The translations under genes were made by a program, and so were the position numbers. Below are positions 44,246 to 57,468 of a DNA stretch of 64,000 nucleotides, in pieces. The stretch comes from Hamiltosporidium tvaerminnensis (taxonomy: Eukaryota; Microsporidia; Dubosqiidae), in assembly GCA_022605425.2 (NCBI GenBank), contig CM061253.1, positions 647,501-711,500 of the forward strand, given 5' to 3'. The number at the start of each line of letters is the position of its first letter. The first letter of the stretch is position 1. The notes beneath the pieces were generated by a model that had not been told where the DNA came from, did not search any database, and was given only the letters and a program-made list of their open reading frames with translations.

Positions 44246-47200
44246 TATTTATTTAATAAAATTCTGGGTTAAAATATTTTTACCATTTTTATATGTTTTC
44301 TTCTACCTCTTTAATCACTTTTGTCTCTTCTCCCAAATCCGACTCTTTATTTATGTTATTGGTCGGTTCCTTTAAAGTGGTTCCTCCTTGTGAAATAAAG
44401 GGTGCTTTATTTTTTGGTTTAAAATTTTTTGCACCATATTCCTCTCTCTTCTCTTCTTTTAAAGGGGGTATTGGTTCCTCATGCATCTCTGATCTCATAA
44501 TAACACCCATTGACGCTCTCTCCAAGCTCTCTTCGGCATTTAGTCCTGACTCAAGTCCTCTTCGTCGATCAAAGGAAATTGTTTCGACTGTTTTCTTAAG
44601 TACTATAGACTGAATGTATGCCTCTACATTCATGGGTATTTCTAGTCTTTTAAGATGAGATTTATGGTATTTTGTCACAATACCGTCCCAGGTCATCACA
44701 TAATGGATTATCTCAACACTACACTTATAAATAAGACCCAACTCATTGGCTAGCAGGTCATACTGTCTAAGTTTTCAGTTTCAACTATTTGAAGTGAATC
44801 TAGGGGAGAATTCATACTTCAGTAAGTGTTATCTTATTCTTCTTCTTATCTAAAATAAATATGTCGGGTCTGTTATTCCGAATTTTAACATCTGTTTATA
44901 TTCTTGATTCCACTCTTATCTCTGCATACTCATTATCAAGAATTTCTTGAACTGAGTGACTCCTAATTCGTTTTGAAGACTTAAACTTATATCTATTTAA
45001 GAAAAGTAAGTGAAGGCATCTAACCACTTCATTATGCCGTCTTGTGTAGTCATGGCCTAGCATTTTTTCACATCTAGTTGCTAGATGATCTACAGTCTTA
45101 CCAGACTTCCCGCAATGTTAACACACACCATCTGCTCCCCAGAATACATTTCATCCTGGATATAGCAGAACACAGCTTCATTGCGTGGTCTAATGTTCCC
45201 TCTCTTTAACCAGCTTGAAGAGTCACTAACACTCACAAGCTCATTTTTCCTTGCATTATATAACTTTGAATGGAGTTTTCGTTTTTCTATTTCGTTATAT
45301 AGTTTTACAAGTTGAGCTTCTTCTAAACTTTTCTTAGTGACTTCTTCTACCAACCTGTACTTTACTTTTAAGAAGCCTTTTATTAGTGCAAGATGGGTTT
45401 TATTATTATTCTCCACCTTGAGATTGCTGCTCGTCTGATTGATATTTCTTTACTTTTTTCCAGACAATCCAAGAGTTGCAGAAGCATATGTTCGCTTTGC
45501 AACCCAAAACTATTTAGGTCTCTTCCAAGTTCTGTTCGTGTAAGATACAAACGCTCTTTACATCCTAGGCGGAGATGTATCTTATTCTTCACCAACACCG
45601 AACGAACTGCATCATCTATCTTAGAGAAGTCAGCCGGTTTAAGTCGAAGTACTCCTATGTGGTAGTTGATTAACGATATCGCATGTTGATTGATTGCAGA
45701 AAATAAATTTTTTGCATTTAATCTAGTGTGACAAAGTCTTTCAACTCTTGCTATCAGTTTGCTCTGTACTTCTTCAAATGAGCTACGTGTTGGAATTCCT
45801 CTGCTATCTTCTATTATTCCTAAATATCTATAAACACTAACACCTTCTAGAAGAGTAGCAGTATCTTCACAACACGTATCATTTGTGGCTGACTTCTCTT
45901 TGTTAATCTCTAAGCCAATCACCTCTAAAAATGCCTTTGCCTCGCCTGTCATAGCACTCAATGTGGAGCTGTCTTTTGCAAGGAGCTTAAGATCATCAAT
46001 AAACAAGAGAAGATTGGTAGAATGGGATTCTGCATCTGTTTGTACTGTCACTTTTGTGTATTTTTCATTAAGCTTTCGGCTTAATGGACCCATACACAAC
46101 ACAAATAACAAAGGTGACAGACTATCTCTTGTAGAATCCCTCTGTCAATCTTCTTGCTCATGATTTTTTCAGGCCCTACTCATATATCAATTTTCCATTT
46201 TGATAAAATTACCTAAATAAATTTGAGGATCCAATCAGGTAAATTAAGGTTTTCAATGCAGTGAGTTAGATAAGCATGATCTATTAAATCATAAGCTTTT
46301 TTAACATCAATCCATGTTGCCTTAAGATTATTTCCATACTCTTAATTTAAGGCAATATTCAGTAGAGCCTGCTCTTTTGCTCCCTGTACATCTCTAACTG
46401 CTCCCAACTGGTTCTCTGCAAGCAACCCTCGCCTTTATACTTCAAGTTGAACGACTTTTATTACAAACGAGTCGTTAACCTGTAGAGGTTGGACATACAA
46501 GCGATTGGTCTGTAGTCAGAGCCTCTTCGTGGAATTCCTTTCGGTATCAAATACGTAAGCCCGCAGTAAAACCAATCAGCTTGAGGTGTTCCTTCTAAAC
46601 ATATAACTTTCACAATATCATAAATATATTTGTGAAGAGTTTAAGTTTCTTAATGAAAAAATTGTAAATACCATCAATTCCAGCAGCTTTCCAATTGGGG
46701 AGCCAATTAATGATATTTACAAATTCATCAAGTGAAGGGAACATGGTCGGATGATTATCTGATACAAATTAAATCAAATAATCATCATACATGACTGTAT
46801 AATCATTTTTGTTCCACATTGTAGAGCAAAAACTCACAATTTCATCACGGCTAACCACATGCTCGGATTCCACACGCTCGGATAACCCACGATAAAATCG
46901 ACCTCGGAAAAGCTCAAACATACGATTCTCTTTTCGGAATTGCTTCCTACTTTCATGCATCGTAATTTTTTTCTCGTAAACATTCAAAGACTCATTCTTC
47001 TTAACTAAAGCTAGAAAGATCATTTACGCAGCTTAAGTTTAAATTAAACTCTCGCATGATTTTCTTAAGGCTCTTCGTTTCCGAAGTGGGGAGCTTTTCC
47101 TGCTTACGAGCCTTCTCTAGAAGATCTTTGGAAAGTACTAACTTAGAAATTTTACTTTCTATGTTTTCCTTCCAAGCGGATCTAGGCTTCTCTTTACGTG

Positions 47201-48048
47201 TTGCCTCGTCATAGTATACCTGGGCTGTCTGGATTATCCTTGCCACTGCATTTATCGTCATCGGCACATGAGCTCCTGCATATTCACCGACTACTCGATT
47301 AATGAGATCCAGAACTTTACTATCAACCAATTCATTTGGATGTTTTATAGTTCGGAACACCACTTTTCCAATTTTCTTCTCCGAGATTTCTTTGATTTTA
47401 CTCAAAAATTTATCTCTCAGGTTTATGTACTCCGTGGTGTCGGTCAAGGTGCATGTATCAGCGAGACAAGTGGCGATTCTACGTCGCTCTCCATTCTCTT
47501 CTGATTTTACTTCCTTTCCCATCTCAATTTGTGCCAATTTTTTTAACATTTCGAGAGTTTCAGTTAGCCGAATTTCTCATTATAGTACCCGTGAAGCTCT
47601 GTCCAGCCATTTTTTGGCATTCTTTCAAACCTTGTCTGTACTGCAAAAAAACAATTTGAGGTCATTCCTTCGGGTCGGCTGTTAAGGAATCGAATATCGT
47701 CCGCAATGCCATTAGCCTGTTACCTTCAGAGAAAGCTAGAGTACAGGGGTTTGTCATGTCGTACGATGGCTCGCACGCAGAGACTTCAACAGAAGAGGGA
47801 AGTGGTGTATTAGGCGAAGGTAAGGTGTCAAGCCCACTATTTTGCATGTTACTACATGTTTGGCTTGGTGGTGGATGTGTTATTGTTGTGTAGGAGGAGG
47901 AAGGTAGGGAAATCGCCGGTGGGTGTAACTTACACTTTTGTATCCCACCATCACTTTTCTTCACCTCATCAGCGTCGTTTGCAGCCTTTATTTTAGTATT
48001 TTTCGATATTTCGCTGCTAACATTTTTCTTTCTACCCATTTTTAAGAT
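44246..48048 (-). mobile_element. R4/Dong-like LINE, copy 3 (full length, minus)
   Basis: About 3.8 kb, with the common tail near 44250-44275 (reverse complement of AACCCAGAATTTTATTAAAT) and the MGRKKNV start at 48039. It is bordered by a 12-bp duplication. It is the least damaged RT-containing copy: one 242-codon piece holds the RT active-site region. It lies close to copies 1 and 2 in sequence. Confidence 0.9.
44289..48039 (-). pseudogene. LINE polyprotein, copy 3, broken
   Basis: The frame opens at 48039 (MGRKKNVSSEISKNTK). It is cut near 47662 and continues as 47549-47001 (182 codons) and 47023-46769. The RT region reappears as 46111-45383, containing LLLFIDDLKLLAKD, the catalytic box. 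The linker and start of the CCHC knuckle are in 45416-45090. The PD...E nuclease region (about 44780-44950) is interrupted, and the acidic C-terminal tail is 44741-44289. About six frameshifts or stops separate these pieces. Relative to copy 2 it lacks the A-deletion pattern, and can serve as the reference for that comparison. Confidence 0.82.
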
Positions 48049-48060
48049 TTTTTGTTATAA
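48049..48060. repeat. target-site duplication, LINE copy 3 (5' side)
   Basis: Exact copy of 44234-44245, located 9 nt before the MGRKK start codon. Those 9 nt (ATCTTAAAA on the minus strand) are not shared with copy 2 and may be non-templated or variable 5' sequence. Confidence 0.8.
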
Positions 48061-48594
48061 AACCCTTATAGAATGTTACTCAACCATAAGAATAGTATTC
48101 AAAAAAATTATTTTTACTTTTTTAAAGTTTTCATTTTAGAAATTACATTCTGTTAAATCACTTTGTTCGGATTTTATTTATAATAATTTTACATATAAAT
48201 TAATAGTGATAGAATAGAAGTTATATTTTAAAGTTCTAATAAAAGGATTTATTCACTCAATAGTAGCAAAAATTATCACAAACCTTTCTTTTACGCGACA
48301 AAACTTTTGGAATTGTATGAAAATACTGATAAGACCTGGAAAACCAGGAAAAATACTATTTAATAGCCGATTATTACATGATCTTAATATTACCATTAAT
48401 GAGGAAGCTATAATTATCAATAAAAGATTAAATTGAAAAATTCAAAGTGCCGACGAAAGGATCAGAAACATTTCTTTTGTTTAATATATGGAAAAAAAGG
48501 TAAAATAACAAATATATACATCAAATAGTAATAGGTAGAATAAAGCAAGAAAAAAACAGAAGAAATAATATGGACTAAATATTATTTTCAAAGC
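48061..48594. other. AT-rich intergenic region
   Basis: No gene is recognised. Confidence 0.4.
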
Positions 48595-48795
48595 TTTTTC
48601 ACAGAACATCTTATTGATTGCACAACTACATCAGTAAATAAACGAATGTTTTTAATTTTGCTGGTGCGATATAAACCAAACTGAATCAGAAGGCCAATCC
48701 TGTATGATCCAAAGTTAAAACAGACTAAATGAAGCAAATCAAACTTCTATTTGTTCATGTTCGACACTGAAAGTTAAAAGAGGACTAGAATAAGT
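48595..48795 (+). repeat. family A-related partial repeat, copy A6
   Basis: Matches A5 over its second half: GCGATATAAACCAAACTGAA, AAGGCCAATCCTGTATGATC, ACAGACTAAATGAAGCAAAT and GTTCGACACTGAAAGTTAAA. The family A-like start is poorly preserved. Confidence 0.55.
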
Positions 48796-48799
48796 AAGT

Positions 48800-51012
48800 A
48801 AGTTTTGAGCTGCACAATATAAGTTGATTGCTCTAATAAAACATTTTGTATCTATTAATATCATGAAATGCTCAAAAAGATTCTATCTAATGCGTTTTCA
48901 AAAAATTATAGGGATATATAAACACTTCATCAGTGAAAATATCATGTCATGTACAAAAGCGGCTTTTTCCGGCGAAGAACTTCTCCGATGTCTTCAAGGG
49001 TAAACCAATAAATACTAATGCGTGGTAATGCCAAAATAAAAAATAGTACTAAAGAAAATGAAATAAAAAATTAGTTCTTTGTATAACCATACTATAAATA
49101 GAGCAGATGAGGATGAAAATAGGATTTAAAATGAAAAATTTAAATATAAATAATTAAGAGGTTGACATAAATATTAAGTTGGTAAAACAAAAACTTAATA
49201 GCATGAATATTCTGAACAGAAAAAAATTCCGATTTACCTGAACTAAAAACCTAAAAGCGAATAGATCAAAAGAAGAAGGACATTCTAAGTTTGTTTGAAA
49301 AGAAACTTCACGAGCGAATCGAACAGAAGAGAAAAAAAATGTTGAATTAGCAAGAAAAAGATATAACTGAAAATAAATTAGCGAAAATTGGGAAGAGGAA
49401 TCTAAAATAAATTGATCAAAAAGAATTTTTAGAAAACGACATAAATGCAAAATCTATATGCGTCTCAATAAATGTAGTGACAGAATTTAATATAAAATCA
49501 TAAGACAATTTTTACAAACCAGCATCAAACCCATTACAATCGCGGAACGATATATATCGTTGGTGAAAGTCCGCATTCAAACTATTTAATATATGCTTTA
49601 CATAAGAACCAATAAAATCTTCCGAATATTTAGATTAATGGGGCCCTTATAATATTAATTAAATGCAAGGAACAAATTAAAAAGGTTCTTAAAAACCAAA
49701 TTTAAAATTTGTTTATGTTTTTTGTTCAATATTGCAAATATATAAAATTATTTTCTGAGCTTTGTCTATTTTGTTACCGAATTCAAGGAAATGTAGAATC
49801 TTTTTTGTAAATATGAGTCGGGTAACAAATAACATAAAATATGCTTAATGGGGATGCAGAAAATAACGAAAAAATGAATGAATGCCAATTAAAAGGTGTC
49901 GCTGAAGAATAGTGAAGGATCTATATGATGGTATGAAATTGCTCAATTTGAACGTGCTTTTAAAACACTATATGAAGTGGAGGAAGAACATAAACATTTT
50001 CAGTCAGTTATAAATCAAAATTCCGAAGGCAAAAGTGCAAACGCGAAATAATAATCAGAGGAAATATTATACTTAACGGTCCAAAGCTTTGGTATAATTT
50101 TGTAAGTGAGGAAAATGAACCATGTATTAATAAAGACTTACTAGTCCGTCTTAGTTCTGAAGTACCTCGATTCCAAAAAAAGCAATGTAAACCAAAAATG
50201 TATAAAGCTATGCTTCGTGTAGCTCACTTTTGCTTTCATACGAAGAAAAAACTGTGAGTTTTGCCATTAAATTTTATGATACAATAGTAACAGGTGTAAA
50301 ATATTTTTAAAATTTTGTGCAACTGCAATATTATTTCTATTATTGCAATAAGATAAATCCAGCCACTTTTAAAGACTGAAAGATTGAATCCAGAGCATTT
50401 AATAAATACATGCTTCAGAGCCGAAGCCAATAATCGCATTAGACCAGAACTAAGCATAAATCGGTGCGATCGAAAAATACGATTATTTGGTTCAGAAAAT
50501 TAAAATCGAGATATTACAGACATATATCCCTACCCAAAAGCGAAAAAATCATCTCTTATTTTCAAACACACTTAAAACAGGCAGCAAAAATATCAAAATG
50601 CTATAAGAAAAGTTTGGAAGTATAGAAAACAAGAAGTTCTTGTTTCGTATTCAAACCAACTTCATCTATTACATATTATAAAAATAAAATTAAAATGGAA
50701 TATAATATCCCAACAAAAATCCTGAAAACTACAGAAACTCAAAAAAAATATATGCAAATATGAGGGCGAATATACTAAGGGCACCAAAAACTTTTTTAAA
50801 AAAATTGTTGCTATGTACAGCAAAAATTCAAAAAACAGTAACGACTGCAAAAGAAAAGAATTTAATTCTAATTTTAAAATAACACATTAAACTCCAATTT
50901 AGAACAGCTTAAAAGACAATTTACAAAAGTAGCAAAGCAATTTCAGCTGGATGAAAAAAAAGTCATATGAGGAATATAAATGAAGGTTAAAAGTAGTAAA
51001 AAATTATGATAA
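48800..51012. other. 2.2-kb region of possible decayed coding DNA
   Basis: The plus strand is purine-rich with short open pieces (for example AIKFYDTIVTGVKYF near 50260 and NLEQLKRQFTKVAKQFQLDE near 50900), all broken within 20-30 codons. Short minus ORFs (49154-49450, 50236-50457) mirror this. It could be an old mobile element, but nothing is identifiable. Confidence 0.3.
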
Positions 51013-51024
51013 GAATGCTCATAT
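51013..51024. repeat. target-site duplication, family A copy A2 (left)
   Basis: AGAATGCTCATA occurs here and at 51755-51766, exactly bordering a 730-bp family A copy. Confidence 0.85.
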
Positions 51025-51754
51025 AACAATTCTTTTTTAAAAGTATCACATCTTTTTTAAAATAAAGGCAAGTTTTTTTTGTTTTCATGACATTAATGCA
51101 GTTCTAGGTTTGATCTAAATAACTTCCTCTCCAACGCTCCATCAGTAACCCTACGCTACCTAAGTTCCAAAGCCTTTCATCTACCAAGTGTATAGAACCT
51201 AATTAATAGTCGAGGCAGTTTCCTGGTGATCGTTAATGTCTATTGCATGGTGTATGATCGAAGGCCGAAGCCCTTCCTAGGCTCCCTCAAGACTATGCAG
51301 CATCCCCACTTAATCTACACCTTCTGAATCAAATAAACCTCTCGCTAAGATATATTTCAGAGATTTTAATGGGGAAACCTAGACAGTGCGACGTCATACC
51401 AACAGATATAACCTGCTACATAGCTCTCTCTGCTTTTAATGGTTTTTATTTTTTAATCAACAGGCGAAAATCTCCTAATTCAAGTGAGTAAGGCTAGGTT
51501 TCCATGCTTTTACACGGCAATTACCTTCATGTTTAGCTGCAGTCGGCAATCACTTACATAAAAAGCTACAAATAAATTTATATAAAAGTTTCGCAATTTT
51601 GTAGACCTCTCCTCCTCATACAAACTTCCATGGAACAACCGAAGATTTAGTGTGGAGTTATTCTCACTAAAATTACAAACAACAATCTTCACACCAGTTT
51701 CACACCCCCATTGCCAAGTAGAAAGTTTTTTATGTGGTTATTCTCCCTCCATCT
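51025..51754 (-). mobile_element. family A retroposon-like repeat, copy A2 (full length)
   Basis: The 730-bp unit is the reverse complement of A3 with matching ends: TTTTTTAAAAGTATCACATC on the left and GTGGTTATTCTCCCTCCATC on the right. It is flanked by a 12-bp duplication that differs from that of A3, so this is an independent insertion. No open frame is shared between copies and no terminal inverted repeat is present. A non-coding retroposon (long SINE-like) is the best reading. Confidence 0.85.
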
Positions 51755-51766
51755 AGAATGCTCATA
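51755..51766. repeat. target-site duplication, family A copy A2 (right)
   Basis: Exact repeat of 51013-51024. Confidence 0.85.
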
Positions 51767-53029
51767 AAAGAATATTTGAAAATAAGCATTTCAGATTACA
51801 GTGAAATGACAGCAATGTTTTATTCTATATAAATGAGATATATGAACTTTATGATTAAAAAATTGAATATATGATATCGAAATTTCAAGGTTGAAAACGC
51901 TTTCGTCTTTTATAACGATATCGATCTCTTCGGTTACGATACCCTGGACCTTGAAAACAATTCGAGATTGATTTATTAAACTCCATAAATATAAGAAATA
52001 GACCAACGAACATGGCTGAATATAATTATTGTGGATATACATTCTAGAAATATATTTAAACATATATACAGACAAAATCGGTCGGTCTAGGTGCGGAATA
52101 CCTTCTCAGATCGTTTTACAAAGCATATTTCTCTAAAATAATACAGTATGTGGATGGAAAGGAACTTTCAAAAAGTATTTGTGCGAAAATTTAAGCTAAA
52201 ATATAAGCAGGGTCTTTAGTTGGCTTTAACGTCCATAAACCAAAGGGAAATATAGGTTGTCAAATGAAGACAACACAGGAAATTTTGTAAAATTAATATA
52301 TTTGTTTAGTAAAATGTTGCTTTTTATAATAATAAAATATTATTCTTTACAGGGTAAAAGTTGTTTGCCAATGCGTTTTAAAAATTCTGATGTGGCTTTA
52401 ACAAAGAGATCATTTTAGAAGATATAGACAGATCTCGTACATAATGAAGGTAATATTACATCTGGTGATACATTTAAACACAAATCGACATTTCTGATAA
52501 TGAAAATTCTCTTATTAACAAAGTGTAGATTGTTAATATATTTGTACATGTGCGAGTATTTGATAAAAAATATTACTTGAATTTATTAGAACCAGTAATT
52601 AGAGCACTATAAATTAATTTAATTATAGAGGGGCATAAAACCAATAGATCTCCAAAATATATAGAGATGCCACTTTTATCAAAAAAAATAGAGTTTTTTC
52701 TTTAAGGTCGTTAACTTTTTGCAATGAATTTTTGTAAATAAAAGTACATGAATAATAAATGCAGAGCGGGTTTTGAAGATATTATTTAAACTATTCTTGT
52801 GCGTCTTTTTGATTATTCAATGCACGTTAAACTAAGTAATAAGGAGCGTATTATAGCTTACGAAGACATATTTTAAAGTAAAAGAGTATAACCAGCTTTC
52901 ATAAAAGAGCTATATTTCTCTTGTTTACAATGTAATTCTTTTATTCTAGTAATTTTGATTTGCATATAAATCATATTATTTGATGTTATAAAAGTAAGTT
53001 ATAGATAAAGAAAAATATACATTCCTTAC
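51767..53029. other. AT-rich intergenic region
   Basis: No credible gene; the 94-codon minus ORF at 51791-52075 has no supporting feature. Confidence 0.4.
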
Positions 53030-53500
53030 TATTTCAATAAATTAAAACCTAGGTTAATCCCGTTTTCATCGTATCGCAATACTTTTCAACTGTATTAATT
53101 AAGTCATTCTCTTCCTCTAAAACCAAGGTCTGATTACATTCATTGTGGGTTTTTCTGAATAGTTATACCATTTGAAATCAAAGTTAAAATATTTGTGGTG
53201 TTATTTGTTTGCCCCATCTTCTTCGTTCTTCCCTTTCTTTAAAGAAGGTTCTGGTTGTATTTGTCTCTCAGATCTTTAATAAAACTCAATGATTATGCTA
53301 TTTCTCAACTCACGTCGGCATTTTTCCCTCTTTTATGCCCTTTAACGTCGAACAAGGGAGATTGTTTCGCTTTGATTTCATACTATCGATTGAATATATG
53401 CCTATATGTCCATGTATACTCGTGGCTTTTCAAGATACGTCCTGTGGTGATTTTTGACAACCTTGTATATGTTATCTCATAAATAAAATTTTCGTACAAA
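53030..53500 (-). mobile_element. degraded 3' end of the LINE, copy 7 (minus)
   Basis: The first bases match the reversed LINE tail (CAATAAATTAAAACCTAGGT). The order then follows the acidic tail, the TTAAAGAAGGTTCTGGTTG block, GACGAACAAG-type Arg-rich block near 53345 and the T-W-D-G region. It is heavily mutated. Confidence 0.65.
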
Positions 53501-54399
53501 AATTTCGTTTTTTCTATACATATGGGAAAATTTCAAAATTAGATGAAATGAAAAAACATGGGATCAAATACATTTAATTGCTACTATATTCCGATAATAA
53601 TATTCCAAATATTACTTAAATGCACGATTTAATAAATTTTTGTTTTTTATAATGTTCTGTTTTTTAAGAAATTGAGGAATAACAGATGTAAGCTGTAACT
53701 ATGTATCTAGCTCAAAATTTTTGTTATTTTTAATATTGACTTTCCTTTTTCTCATGTTAACAAACCATAAATTTAACTTATAAAGTTATAGGTGGTACGG
53801 AAATTATGATTTTCGAGGTTTTTCTCCACGAAATAAAATTTTAAAATAAAAATTTATGTTTTTGTATGACATACACCAATTTTTTTTAGAGAAACTGTTC
53901 TATTACAGAAATTAAGATCCACATTTTATGTAGCAATAAAACATATTCTTTGAAGTAATTTCCTACGAATTAGAGAACCAAGCCAGGTATTTCAGAAATA
54001 GTTTTTGAATTATACTTGCTTTTTTATATATTTGAATAAAAAAATATTTTTATGGTATAAATAACTTTCAAAAAATTACACGATATTAAACACAATCAAT
54101 CGGTAATATAAATTCAAATCTTCTTGTTATAATAAAATAAGATCTTAAAAAATTAAAAATCTTTTATTATAATTGTTGTTCGATATTTTTAAAATCATGA
54201 TATCGTTTTAAATCAAACAAATGCTAGTAAAAAACTAAAAATCAGAAAAATAAAGAGCTTAAACTTAGCTTTGATCATAAATCATATAATTGTTTATAAA
54301 AACAAGAGATTCTTTTATATTCATATCAAAAATAGTAGTTAGAATAATTTCTACTGACTTAAAAATTTGAATTTTTTATACAGGAAACTTTTTATTTTT
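53501..54399. other. AT-rich intergenic region
   Basis: No gene or repeat is recognised. Confidence 0.4.
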
Positions 54400-57300
54400 T
54401 TTAGATGCTTTATTCTACCTTTTTTTTCCCGTCTAATCTGACTATTTTTCAAGACATCGGCACATCTTTTCCTTTAAGATTATCACTTTTCGGAGTTAAC
54501 ACATATTTATTTTGCTTCCTTACAACTTTTTCCTCTAATACAAATGTCTAGACTCATGATATTTTGGTGTCTTCATACTCGTTTATTCATCTACTGATGT
54601 GAATTTTTAACTCCCATAGTGTTTGAGATTGATTCTTTCTTTTTTGCCGAGAAAATCGAAAATTAAAACCCTTTAAAGTACTAAGAAATAGATATACGCT
54701 TCCTTTCTCCATTAATATTCCGAGATTCCTAGCATATTTTACATGCTATTGAGTTAAAATTAAATCAAATCATTGGATAATATAATTACCTCCTTAAATA
54801 TCCGATTTCAGCATCTATAAGCCAAGTTTATGAAGTAAATACACTTTACTTGATGTAATCTTTTGGTTTATGTTTTCAAAAAGAAAGTTTTTAGTCTAAA
54901 ATTTTATATTCGAGACTATTTTCCATCCAGATTTCCAGTTTATTTCTGCATACTTATTTCTAAGGATTTTTAATCAAGTTAACACTAATTGTTTCAAATA
55001 ACTGAAACTTATACATTTTCGAAAGGTAAATATAGAAATCTGACCACAAATGGTTTCTCTAGGCCCATATGTACAAACATTTACACATATAAAGTCGTGG
55101 AAGCCTTCAACGATTTTGAGAAATTCAAAAACTTTTACATTATTCTTTTTTAACAAAAAAATACATTTTTATCTTGAATATAACAGAATACCCCTTCGTT
55201 TCTTGGCTTTTTGTAGCCTCTATTCAAGTATTTACCTGAAGCTAGCTCTCAATAATTCATCATTTCGGCTTTATATAACTTTGCATGTACATTTTTCGAA
55301 ACTATTTTGTTTTTAAATTTGTCTGTAAAGTTTTTTTTAAAAATTTCACTCGTGATATCTCTTTTTAACACATACATTTTACTGATAAGCTCTTTTATAG
55401 GTTAAATGTATCTTGTATTATTAGTGTAGTAGCTGTTAAGCTCGTAGAAACGAATTTTCTTTTACATTCATAAGAAAAAATGCAGAAAATTATCCTAAAC
55501 TTCATTATCTCAGCTTTAGTTTCTTTATCTTTTCAATAAGAATTTCTTATTCTCACCTGGTCTGTTTCTCCTATATTTTTTAGGCTTTCATTTTCCAAAT
55601 AATTACCCGCTTTGATCAATGTTCCAATAAAATTTTAGACTGTTTTAGCCTGTATTTGCTTTTTTCCTTTTATATTTCCCTTTAACTTTTCAGAGCTTCA
55701 ACTCGGCTTTAATATTTAAACTGTTCACTTTCATCCTATTTTTGTTCATTCTGTCCTTTCTCTCGGTGAAATTTATTGTTGTGAAGTGTTTTATTTGTCT
55801 GAAAAAACCCAGTTTTTTAACAATATGCTGTATTTGTTAATTTATTTATTTTATATATTCTTAGTCACTTTTATTAAAAATCTTTTAATTTAATCAAGTA
55901 TAAAGTTCCGCAAAGCTATTTAAGTACTAATTGTTTTGAGAATATTATTGAGAAAATAGATATATTACACAGAAGAATAGAAAAGAAAACATCTATCTTC
56001 ATACAATTTGTTATGTAACTGTAAATTCTTAGGGAAAAAAATATGAAGAAAATGATGTAAATTTTTTTTCAAAATGAACCGTTAGAACAATTTAAAAAAC
56101 AAAATTTATTTGTTATTCTTGATTAATAATACAATTTAAAATAAATTTACGAAATTTATTTCAAATATTTTTTTGAACCAATAGAATCTTTTAATTCATT
56201 TATGTTCAGTTCAACCCAGCATTTCGGTTGTGTAAGTTTATTGAAAAGAATAGAAAGAGTCATAGCTTGTTTTGTTACTCTTATTGGTGTCTTGGTGTTT
56301 AAACCAATTAAACATTTCGAAGCGAGTCATCGTGGCAATATTAGTAAATTATATAAATGATATTTAAGAATTGCTGCTTTTCTTGAAGAATAATCTTAAT
56401 CCTTTATCATAAAAGCAAAAGTTGCAAAACATATTTTGTCTTTCAGCTTGATACTATCAAGGCCTATTACAAATTCTGACTTAAGTATGTAAAAACATTT
56501 TCATATCTGAATTTAAGATATATCTTGATTTTTACAAGCAAGACACGCAGTACATCATATAACTCTGAGAAATAGCGGTTTAAGTCGATTTACTCCTATT
56601 TGAAAGTTGCTTAACGATATCGCATGTTCATTAATTACATGAAATAAATCTCTTGTATTTAATTCGGTGTGATTGAGTATTTCAAACACCTGTAAGCTTT
56701 TCTCGTTTACATACTTGAATGAATTACATTTTTGGTTCCTTTTAATATCTTGGGTATTTCCTAAGTATAAATATAAACAAGATCTTTCTAGGATAGCAGC
56801 AACTTTTCACAACATGTATCATTTGTAAGTTTAATTTAGGATAATCTTTAACCCTGTTTTTAGAAGAAATATTGTATTTCATATGTGATTAAGGATATAA
56901 TAGGGCTGAAATTGCTACAAGAGTTTTAAGATAATCATTAAAAAAGAAGTGGTTTGTTGTTTAGAAATCATTTCAGTTAGAATAGCCATCCCTAATATTT
57001 TTCTTCAGGTTCTCATATCAACATAATTTATACACAACACAAAAAACAAAGGCTACAACATTCAACTTGCAATATACATGTTTCAATACTCCTTTTCCTG
57101 TTTTTTTCATATCTCACTAACTTCGAATTTTCCATTTTGATATTATTACCATAAAAAATTTCTGGATCGAATCAAGAAATGGGAGGGGTCTCCCCATTTA
57201 TTTTATCAAAAATATCTCTTTATATATTTTTTTTTCACATTAATTCATGTTGATTTAAGTTTCTGTTTATCTACTCTTCATTCCATTAAACATTCTATAA

Positions 57301-57400
57301 ATTTATAGAAAATACTTATTTCCTTAAATTATATTTTTATGATTAATATTGGTTCTCAAAGGTAGAAACAAATGCACAAAGGTATAATAAAAATATTAAC
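54400..57400 (-). mobile_element. old LINE relic, copy 8 (minus), split by family B copy B3
   Basis: From 54400 to 55430 the sequence can be followed against copy 3 from the acidic tail through the nuclease region and the segment before the CCHC (for example TTTCTGCATACTTATTTCTA against TCTCTGCATACTCATTATCA). The match resumes at about 56366 (GAATTGCTGC) and continues through GGTTTAAGTCG..TACTCCTAT and GATATCGCATGTT (56590-56630) toward the RT region, fading near 57400. The 935 bp between are family B. The relic is strongly diverged, with no open frame. Confidence 0.72.
55431..56365. repeat. family B interspersed repeat, copy B3, nested in LINE relic
   Basis: Starts AGCTGTTAAGCTCGTAGAAA and ends AATTATATAAATGATATTTA, matching B1 closely. 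Because LINE homology stops at its left edge and resumes at its right edge, the boundaries are those of an inserted element. No terminal inverted repeats or obvious target duplications are visible. Confidence 0.78.
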
Positions 57401-57455
57401 TGGAAATTTCTTAACCAAAAATTGGTCCTAAATACCTATTTTAATATATTTTTAT

Positions 57456-57468
57456 AAGTTAAGTCAAA
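57456..57468. repeat. target-site duplication, family A copy A3 (left)
   Basis: AAGTTAAGTCAAA is present here and at 58200-58212. Confidence 0.9.

Noticed and set aside
47268-47685. Plus-strand ORFs across LINE copy 3
   Set aside because: Antisense shadows of the LINE N-terminal region; equivalent shadows occur in copies 1 and 2.
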